From Stenogyne calaminthoides (lineage: Eukaryota > Streptophyta > Magnoliopsida > Lamiales > Lamiaceae): a stretch of 64,000 nt of DNA. The number at the start of each line of letters is the position of its first letter. The first letter of the stretch is position 1. The stretch lies in NCBI GenBank assembly GCA_037126765.1, contig JBBCBC010000016.1:16914728-16978727 (forward strand), read 5' to 3'. Positions 23,116-31,659 of this stretch are shown in pieces. The position numbers and the translations under genes are program-made. Under the pieces are notes generated by a model. The model worked only from the letters and a program-made list of their open reading frames with translations. It did not search any database and was not told where the DNA came from.

Positions 23116-24610
23116 GCTGAACTGAAATAAATAATAATATGCATAAGCACAGATATATCACAAGGTTCGGCCACATGTCTCATATTAAAATCTCAAAAAT
23201 ATGAACATGCATCAGCCAACATCTCAAAACAGTTTAAATAAGCCACGTGGGGTGGGTAATTATTTAAACACATTCAAGCAGGTTACAAACAAGAACAATT
23301 ACAAACCTTTAATAACTAGATTAATAGTTGGCTCCCACTTGACCAATATAAAATTGACAGGGACTTCGGGGAAGTATATGCATATCAATTTTATACCTAA
23401 GTAATAACCATGGTTAAATACAAAATTATTATTTCTCTTTGAACGAGCCTCGTGGGGAGGGTCATCGTCACCACTAGTAATAATCCACAATCATCCATCT
23501 GGAATTTATTCATGTGAAAGCTATCTTTTGACCGTCCCGTGGGGGAAATTTCTCCAAAAGAATTTACAAATAAATAAATCATGGAGGTCAAAATTAATTC
23601 AATTTTATTATCCATAAAATTGTCAATTAATTGTTTAAGCATACTTAGTAATTTTCGAAAGTGAGATTTTTCAAAACGTTTTCTCATGCATCACAAATTT
23701 AAACACAATTTAAATAAGCATAAAATAATGCATAAACATCAAGACAAAAAAATAAACATATTGGGTACACATATCCAATTGTCACGGTTAATTTTTATCA
23801 TGTCTTTATCTCGAGAAATCGTCTTCTTTGCCTTCATCGTTCGTCTCGAAAGGTTCGCCACGTCTAGTGACGTCATCGACCAGCTCGCGGGTCGGAGTGC
23901 ACATCTTGCACTCCCCGGCCGTGTCGATCGGCGCCGCGGCGCATCAGACTCTAAGCGCCATGACGTCGCCCATCGGTGTTTCGGCCGGCGCTTTCGGTAG
24001 GTTTCGACAGAGGTCGGCGGCCATGCGGATTCGGAGACGCTTAAGCCGGAAGATCGCTTTCCCCGCGTCACCCCTCGGCAAGATCACCCAAATTGGCTTC
24101 CTCGCAAAGAAGATCGCTTTCGCCACAGACGTAGGCTGCCTGTGCTGCGTCGCCCTTGGGTCGATCCAGACGCTGCCAATTCGGCCGAATACCCCACGCC
24201 CGTTGGCAGACGCTTGCGACCGCGTCACATGGCAAGCCTTTGGCACATTTCGCACGACGCACGCTGCCTACCCCCGATTCCGGATCCCATCTTTTAATTC
24301 TTCATCTCCGCCTCCGTTTCTGATCCGGTTATAATTTATTTACAAAAATAAATAAACCCAGATCTAGACTAGTCTATTACATTGATCAAATCAAATAAAT
24401 TCTAATCTACTCGTGGATTTTCTCACGAGGCAAAACGAATTCGAATGAATCGAATTAAAAAACCACAATTTATATGCATGATAAATAAACACATTAAATT
24501 CCATGACAATTGGATACCTACAAAAAAAGATCTAGCAATTCTACTATCCAATTTTAAATTTAATGAAAATGAATTAAATTACAATTTAAAATTCAGAGCC
24601 CGAAACCGGG
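23116..24610 (-). other. Element A untranslated leader
   Basis: Colinear, on the minus strand, with the leader of element B. The gag-proximal 600 bp are very similar, the GC-rich island (about 23830-24300) is strongly diverged, and the primer-proximal part is similar again. No convincing gene lies in it. Confidence 0.65.
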
Positions 24611-24624
24611 GCTTTGATACCAGT
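24611..24624 (-). other. Primer-binding site of element A
   Basis: Minus strand ACTGGTATCAAAGC directly after the 5' LTR end, one base from the usual initiator tRNA-Met primer site of plant copia elements. Confidence 0.8.
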
Positions 24625-24834
24625 TGTTGGGGAATTAATTGCACGGATCTATTTGGGATGAATATTTAAATACAAATTTAATTCTAACAATTATTACTAG
24701 CATGAATTAATCCTATATTAATTCAAATAATAATTCAACAACAAATCATGCATATAAACAGTTCACATAAATCCTACGCATGCGGAATTGCTACGGGTTT
24801 ACGTGAACTAACCTCTTGGAGTGACAATGGTCTC
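24625..24834 (-). repeat. Element A 5' LTR, truncated to 210 bp
   Basis: Matches 8424-8628 closely from TGTTGGGG onward, then stops at 24834 (GGTCTC), where the sequence changes to an unrelated LTR end. The remaining ~1.6 kb of the LTR is not seen in the window and may lie beyond the elements inserted here. Confidence 0.9.
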
Positions 24835-24921
24835 TGTAGGTCCCGAACTGGTTTTGTGAGGGTGGAAGTCTAGAGGGGAGGGGTGAATAGACTTCCAAAA
24901 CTTTTCGTGCGGATCAGGTGT
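24835..24921 (-). repeat. 87-bp SIRE-like LTR-end fragment with hairpin
   Basis: Begins TGTAGGTCCCG, 87 bases ahead of the similar TGTTGATCCCG that starts the LTR of element C. It contains a perfect 10-bp inverted repeat TGGAAGTCTA / TAGACTTCCA (24863-24872 and 24888-24897) around a 15-base G-rich loop. It has the same architecture as the terminal 55 bases of the C and D LTRs but a different sequence. The simplest reading is that it is the end of another SIRE-type LTR into which element C inserted. Confidence 0.6.
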
Positions 24922-24947
24922 TGTTGATCCCGGTGCAAACTAGTCTT

Positions 24948-24975
24948 ACACGTGTATGGGGGGGAATACACGTGT
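24948..24975 (-). other. LTR-terminal G-tract hairpin (element C)
   Basis: Perfect 9-bp inverted repeat ACACGTGTA / TACACGTGT around a loop containing seven G on the plus strand. In the element's own RNA the loop is C-rich and lies in U5, just before the primer site. Each arm also contains CACGTG, the G-box recognised by bHLH and bZIP factors. Confidence 0.75.
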
Positions 24976-25987
24976 TCAGTGATTTTAAAACTTTTTCTTT
25001 TACTGAGGTCAGCTTGGGTCAGGTTGTCCTGATGATTTGGTCCTGAGAAGCACAAATCGCTCTGAGTCAAAGTCTACTGAGACAGTGATCCTGAGCTGCT
25101 TTCAGATACCTCAGATAATCCCAACTGAGTCCTGAGTTTTCAAAGATCCTGAGTTGCTTGGATCAGATAACTAACTTACTGAACCCTCAGAAGAGTAAGT
25201 TCAGTTTGGTAACTATCTGTTCTAGCTACTCAGATGTGCGGAATGGTTGGCCCTTAGTTTATACTCGTTTTAAGCTTTTGCTGAAAAACTTCCTTTAATG
25301 GAATAGTGATTAGGCTATGATTCAATTATATGCAACTTTCAGTGGATTGATTCCAACTGAAATATCAGTGAAAATATGCTTTCAAAACACAGTAATGCAA
25401 CAGATAAATCAAGCAAAACAGAAAGCAAAGAACACAGCAAATTATAGTGGTTCAGAGACTTAAGCTCCTACGTCCACTCTCCCTGATCTCTTCAGAGAAA
25501 TTCACTAATTACTTCCTAAGGCTTTCTGACTACCTCTGTAGTTTACTAACCTTTCTAATTTTGAGCTTTCTGACTACCTCTGTAGTTTACTAACTCAAAA
25601 CTCACACAAGCTTTCTGTCTATCCAAGATAGATTACTCACTTCTTCTCTAGAGCTTTCTGACTACCGCATTGTAGTTTACTAACTCTTTACAACTCCAAT
25701 CTCACCAACAATCACACTCAAACTACCTTACAAAGGGTTTGGGGTTTCTTGGTTGGTTTCCAACTAGAATGAGATATCCTTTACAATAAAGACCAATGCA
25801 AAGGCTAGGATATCTAGACTAAGCTTTGGATATATCTTATCAAGCTAGGCTTAGTGGAATGAGCTCTCTTCGATTTAAAGCACTTGGGAAATTCTTGAGT
25901 TTTCGAGTGCTTCAACTTGCAATAATAAGTTTGAGCTCTTGAGTTACTTACAAATTTCCCGTAACCTTACAATGTAGAGGGTCACAA

Positions 25988-25997
25988 GTATTTATAG
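25988..25997 (-). promoter_or_regulatory. LTR promoter TATA box (element C)
   Basis: Minus strand CTATAAATAC. The same box is at 51905-51914 and 63140-63149 in the two LTRs of element D. Confidence 0.7.
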
Positions 25998-26483
25998 GCA
26001 TACACCAAGGTTACTCTTGAAAAACTATCCGTTGGAAGAGATAGCTTCGTGAGTTTCCTCTTATGGTGTGTGAAGAACGACTATATTTAGTGTTTGAGAC
26101 TCCCTAACACGTTTTAGACAATAGCCTTTCATGTAGCCGGTCTTCACTTTTGCAGTCTGGAACTTAGTACTTCTGACATCTTTTTAGTGACATGTCGCTG
26201 TCAGTGTCAGTATGGTAAAGTGTTGTCTTTCTCTTTTTGACTTTTGTCTCCAGTTAAAGGTAGACAACTCAACGGCTCTTTTTGGTTACAATCTCTGAGT
26301 GATATAACCTTAACAACACTTTGTCTTAGTTCCTTTTGTCTGCATTTGAATGTCTTGGGCAATATCTATTTTTCTAAGGAATCGCGATCTTCTCATTATT
26401 GCATTATTACATTACTGAGTCTTCAGTAATTATTGTGCCTTCAGTATTCTTGATCTTCAGTCTTCAGTCTTCTGTCTTCAGAG

Positions 26484-26570
26484 TCTTCTGAGTCTTCAGG
26501 GTCTTCTGAGTCTTCAGGGTCTTCTGAGTCTTCAAGGTCTTCTGAGTCTCCAGGGTCTTCTGAGTTTTTA
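26484..26570 (-). repeat. 18-bp tandem repeat in element C U3
   Basis: Four full copies and one partial copy of TCTTCTGAGTCTTCAGGG (26484-26501, -26519, -26537, -26555), within a wider stretch (26410-26800) of scattered CTGAGTCTTCAG words. It lies upstream of the TATA box in the element's orientation, where enhancer repeats are common in plant LTRs. Confidence 0.85.
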
Positions 26571-26956
26571 CAGATATACTGACTGATATACTGAGTCTTC
26601 ATGCTGAGTCTTCAGTTCCTTAGTTTCATACTGAGTCTTCAGTATCTCAGTTTCACACTGAGTCTTCAGTATCCCAGTTTCTCACTGAGTCTTCAGTTTC
26701 TCAGTTTCATACTGAAACTTCAGAAATTTCAGTTTCATACTGAAACTTCGGTTTCTTCAGAAACTTACTGAGTTCTTCAGAATCTTCAGATCCTAACCTG
26801 ATCTATATCTTCTGACTATACATTTTGCAGATAACATCCTGAATACTCTAAAAAACTGAATCCTGACTCAACTATCAAGATTATCCTGAACATGTCATAC
26901 TCAGGGGTTTTGGGATCTAATCAAAATCATATCTTTATTAAATTCATCTCCCAACA

Positions 26957-26970
26957 ATTTCCCCCTTTTT
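26957..26970 (-). other. Polypurine tract of element C
   Basis: Minus strand AAAAAGGGGGAAAT abutting the 3' LTR; element D has the same tract at 52837-52850. Confidence 0.8.
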
Positions 26971-27469
26971 GATGATGCCAAAAACCATCTTGTTACAAAT
27001 ATACTTATCCTATACTCAGGTTTCAGTTTATCCTATTACAAGATTGGTTTTATCCCACAACAATTTCCATACATAATGAGTCTTCCAACAATTAATCTCC
27101 CAACAATTTCTTCAGTAAAGAATCTCTCAAAGGATTCATCACCAAATACTTAATTTCCCAACAATTAATTCAGAGACAATCATTCAGGCATATCAAAATT
27201 AAAGACATGTAAATAAGATAATGATATATTATCTTTTGAGCATAAATGATAAGGTTTCATTGATGATAGGTAGACTGTTACAAGTTTACAATGAATCTTA
27301 TCTAACAAAATCAAAAAGACAAAAAAGAAAAAGGATTACATGAATCTTCTGAGTCTTCATTCTTTAGTCTTCTTCTGTTCTTCAGCTCGGCTCTTCAGTT
27401 CTGATCTTCTTCCACCTCATCAGCAGGGACTTCAAGGTTGAACATTCCGTAATATCTTCTTTTTTTTCC

Positions 27470-30400
27470 AAGATCTCTCTTTTTTTAATGATATCGGGAT
27501 TGTTCCTGTCGGATCTAACCGAAATGGCGTCTTTTTTTTTCTTGAGCAATGGCTTTCTCATTTACACAGCCATTCTCCAGCCTGGGAGGAGGGTACACGT
27601 ATGGACTAGGGGCGGTTATCTGCACCTTTCCTTCATCCGCAAGATTTATCCAGCCTTGAAGATATTTAGGATAGAAGGTCAGGAGATAGTCGATGAAAGC
27701 CTCATTGGGATCTGAGCTCTCCCCTCTCCATTCTCTGAGCACATCATAATAGAACCAAAAGTTCTCTTAATTTCTTCCCATGCATCGTTGAAATTTGGAT
27801 CGCATCCATTTGTCAACATCGCGGCCATTTCTGGCTTTTGTGTTCCCTCTCCTCTTGCTTGCGAACTTTTTGAATCCACTCCTTCTTTTCTGCTCTTCTT
27901 TTACCTTCTTTCTGATCACTGGTACACCAGAAACAGAAGCAACATTTTTCTTTGCTTGTTCAATTTGGAGTGTTTTCAGAGCGCTTTTGGTATTGAAGAG
28001 CTTCTTCTTTGGCTCAACCTCAGATTCTTCAATATCCAGCATCAATTTTCTCTGAACTGGCTTAGAAGCCTTTTCTCTTTTGCCCTCAGGCTTTTCCATC
28101 GCCATAGCCTTTCTCTTGATGGGTAATTCAGCACCAGCTAGGCTTGTACCAATTCTTCCTCTACCACTCAGTTTCTCTATTGCAACTTCTTGCATTGTTT
28201 CCTCTGAAACCTGAGTGTAGATTGGCTTCTCCACCTTCTTGAACTTTAGCTTCTCAGTGACCTCTATCTCCTTCATGGCTTCGGCAATGATCTTCTTTTC
28301 AGCATCCTTAACAACCTTGCCTTTCAGAGTATGTTCCAATAAATTCCTGAGATCAGCTCCAGGTCTTTCCCCCTTCTTGGAACCATACTCTGGCAGAAGC
28401 CTGGAGAGTGCTGTGTCCATATGGTATTGTTCTTTACTGACACTCCGCACCTCCCCTGCCATCTGATCTTGCTCCTCCTCGAGCCTTCTGAGGTGGTTCT
28501 TCGCCACAGAGAATTCTTCAAACAGATGAGCAAATTGGCTAGAGAGAGCTTCTTTGAACATATCTGTCATCTTGGCCATGAGCATTGAGCTCATTTCCTC
28601 AACGACATTCTTCACCAGCATCTCATTCTTCTCTACCAACTTTGCTTCTTGAATTTGAGTCTGCTCCTGATGCTTCTGCTTCAGCTCTGCATTAAGCTCA
28701 GCCTTGACCCCCTCCATCTTCTCTTCTAACTTTCCTTCCATGGAGGCCAGCTTGTCTGTCAGAGTATCCTGAAGTAGCACCAGTTCTGAAGAAGAACTCA
28801 AGCTGTCAATCTTATGAGTTTGGTTGGCCAAAACCTCCTCCATCTGAGCAATTTTGTTCAGGATTGGCTCAACCTTCTCCAGCTTCTCCATCACAAGGGT
28901 GAGGTCAATCTCAGGAGCATATCTGATCTGTTGTGCCTCCTGAGTTGGCTGTTCATCCTGAGTCTCAGTCTGAACTTGAGCTTTAGTCTGAACCGGGGCT
29001 TCAGACTCAGTCTGAGTCTGGGATTCACCCTGAGCTTGGGTGTCCACCTGAGCCTCAGTCTGCATATCAGACATTAGAGATTTAAAGGTAGGAACTTCAG
29101 TAATCCTGACATAATTATTAATAGTGCCAAAAGTTACCTGAAGGCTAACTTCAGTCTGAGGATGTTCGACAGCAGCCTGATCAGCATCAGTTGAGTCTTT
29201 CTCCTTCTGAGATTGACTCTCATCATCCTCTTGTTGGTCCCCATCCTGAGATTTATCTTTGGAGCTCGGGGCACCAACTTCAACAACTTTCCTCTCAGCA
29301 ACCTTCCTCTTCACAAGCTCATCAAAGTCTGAGATTTTCATCCTGAGCTTGGTTTTTCTGAACCCCCGAGAATTCAAAGGAGAAAAATTTGTCTCCTCGT
29401 TCCACCGATCTTCGCCTCGAATGAAGCAATGTTGAGCATCTCGGGAAGAGTCGGTTGAGGATGTAGACCGTTGACCTCAATCAAGAAGAAGATGTCTTGG
29501 AGGTCGGGGAATGAGCTAGCCTTCGGGTAGCGGTCAAGGATGAACCGTTCCCCCTTGCTTCGCCATTCGGTCTCTTAAACTTCACCTTTCTTGAGCATCG
29601 GGCTCTCGGGTTCAGCTTGGAAAGTCTCATTGAAAGATCGTTAATGAAACTCATTCAGAGCTCATCAAAATTCATCGGCTCACGAGGCTCGGCAAACTCG
29701 AGGTTTGGGCAGACGCCTCCTCGATCCCGAATCGACTTGGTTCTGAGGTCCAGTGGCGCCTCCTCGATGGGAATTCGGTTTGCTCGAGACTTGAGTGGGC
29801 ACTTCCTCGGAGGAATCAACATTTTATGAGGTCTCGGAGCAGCTGCTTCCTCAACAGAATCATACTTGCTCACGAGGTCTGAGGTCCTTGGAAGATTTCT
29901 TGAGAGAACTTATCAGAACTAAGCGACGTCTCAAGAACCTCAGAGAAGACTTGCTCCTCAGTTTGATCCTATGCCTTTGAGATAGCCTGATCCAATACAA
30001 GTAAAGGCGATTTCTGAGCAGTTTGACTCTCAGGCTGAATCTCCTCAGTCTCACTTTCCTCATCTTCATCAGTGAGAACCACCATTCTTTTGCGCTTTGG
30101 AGCAATGGTCTTTTGCTTCTTCAATTTCTCACCCTGCTCCATCTTGGCATCCAACAAAACCTTCCCCCTGGTTTGTTGGCTTTCTTCAGCAGCAGCCGCA
30201 ACTGGTGATTCCACCTTTTTCTCTTTCTTCCCCTTGATAGTCCTATTTGCAGCAATGGGCTTGAACATTACTTTGGACTTAGGGAATAGAGTAGAGTTGG
30301 AAAAGATATCCTCCTCCTCTCTGCACATTTCCAAAATAAAAGTTATTTTGGTGGCATGGAGGATCCTGCCTTTGATCGATATTACCCCATCCTCCCTTTT

Positions 30401-31026
30401 TATGACCTTGGCTTGCTCACTCACCACCTTGATAGATACTTCAACCAGTTGAACTCCTTGGTGGGTGAGTCCTCAATCGCCGCCATCAGTCGGAGTTTGG
30501 GAGTGCTGATCTGCTCAAAGCTTCCAGATCGACTCATGATGCACTTTCCCACAATATCCATCAACACTCTGTATTTTGGCTTTAGATGCCGCTTATGCAG
30601 AGTTGCTTCAAACTTAACAGGATTCTCAGTAATCCCATCAAGATACTCTTGCTCCCGTCCCAACATATACAATGAGGGATCATCTCCCCTATCGCACAAC
30701 TCAAAAATGTTGTTTAAATGCTTAGGGACAATATAAAGCTCTCGAACAAAATCCACATACTTCATTGATTGTTCAAGATACGAAACAGAAATCTTGGACT
30801 CAATACAATCATCCTCATCTATTTCCAAATTAGCGACAAACTCTATTACCTCGCGAGTATACTCCGCCTCCGGTCGGTTCGCGACGAGGTTCGTCAATTT
30901 TGCCAACCGAATCAAGTGGAGTGCCTCTTCTTCGTGCTTGGCATTGGAAGTACTCTCCAGAGAAACCACGTACTCATACCATGGCTTATTTGTTTTGGCC
31001 AATCTTTCGAATATGGTAGGAGCCAT
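27470..31026 (-). pseudogene. Element C env-position ORF (SIRE-type, coiled-coil protein)
   Basis: Frame between pol and the 3' LTR, the place of the env-like gene in SIRE elements. It starts MAPTIFERLAKTNKPWYEYV at 31026. The blocks are: 31026-30421 (globular, 201 residues), 30427-29969 (Lys/Arg-rich), a broken stretch 29925-29360, then 29377-27767 (536 residues). The last block holds Gln/Thr-rich repeats near residues 95-150, a long coiled coil about 160-330 and a basic tail. The C-terminus is at 27742-27515 in another frame. The broken stretch coincides exactly with a CAG/CTG-altered patch, so the true frame may be longer. I see no signal peptide or clear membrane segment, so the name is positional; the role of this protein is unknown. 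Element D has a homologue. Confidence 0.8.
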
Positions 31027-31659
31027 TTTGAGATTTAAAGATTTTAGGGTTTGGAGCGATGAAGCTTTTCTGGGTAAAGTGATTTTGCAGAGGGTTTTGG
31101 GAGTGAAGGAATTAATAAAATTTAGCTTGAATGGATTTCAAAGGAATATATATCTTGAGATCGTGGGGAATCGTACCAATTTGGTGAAAAACAACGGTTA
31201 AGATTAATCCACGATAAATCGGGTATGCGAAAGGTTGATCCTCCGAAAAGTAAGCCGCCATTTTAACCTTATTGGTTATTAAAAGTAATGTGAGCATTTA
31301 ATGATTTGTTGACCTTCTTAGGAATTTCAAAGATCCACTTAAAAAACATTCTTCAGGTGTTTTTTATTTATTGCAAATGATTACTGAGTTTTACTTAAGC
31401 AATAAATGAGTCGCATGAGTCATTACTTCTTCGGACTAATTTCCCTCTATCAGTCTTACTAAGTATTGACCTTGATAAAATGTCAAGATGATATCGAAGT
31501 AATCTTGAATGGGTTCAATATGCTACTAAATCTTGACCTTCAAGAAATCTGAGTTTCGAGACTCGCCTCAAGATATCTCGATTTTATCCCCGAGGTTTCA
31601 AGTAGAATCTCGAGAAAACTTCATGCATCCGAAAACCTTCAATTTTTTAGATTTTACTC

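Larger units (their letters stand above)
8424..24834 (-). mobile_element. Copia element A (Angela/BARE-1-like), split by element B
   Basis: Minus-strand LTR retrotransposon. Read right to left: truncated 5' LTR (24834-24625), primer site (24624-24611), GC-rich leader, gag from 23115, interruption by element B (13506-22511), then the rest of gag, protease, integrase, reverse transcriptase and RNase H down to ~10290, polypurine tract (10270-10257) and 3' LTR (10256-8424). The Angela assignment rests on the 1.8-kb LTR, the domain order and BARE-1-like phrases such as MDVKTAFLNGSL and SIYGLKQASR. The 5' LTR is cut off at 24834, where it meets an unrelated LTR end, so the outer target duplication (left side ATCAC, 8419-8423) cannot be confirmed. 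Multiple stops and shifts make it non-coding. Confidence 0.92.
24922..26956 (-). repeat. Element C 3' LTR, 2035 bp
   Basis: Ends TGTTGATCCC (left) and CTCCCAACA (right). It is colinear with 50905-52836 and 62139-64000 of element D. Minus-strand TATA box at 25988-25997, hairpin at 24948-24975, an 18-bp tandem repeat at 26484-26570. It is rich in CAG and CTG, whereas the D copies have TCG or CGA at many of the same places. Confidence 0.93.

Noticed and set aside
26484..26570. Short regular repeats as a CRISPR-like array
   Set aside because: Units are contiguous without spacers and lie inside a plant LTR.
27470..31026. Calling the C and D extra frame a true envelope glycoprotein
   Set aside because: I see no signal peptide, cleavage site or membrane anchor. 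The sequence is mainly coiled-coil, Gln/Thr-rich and basic, so only the position is env-like.
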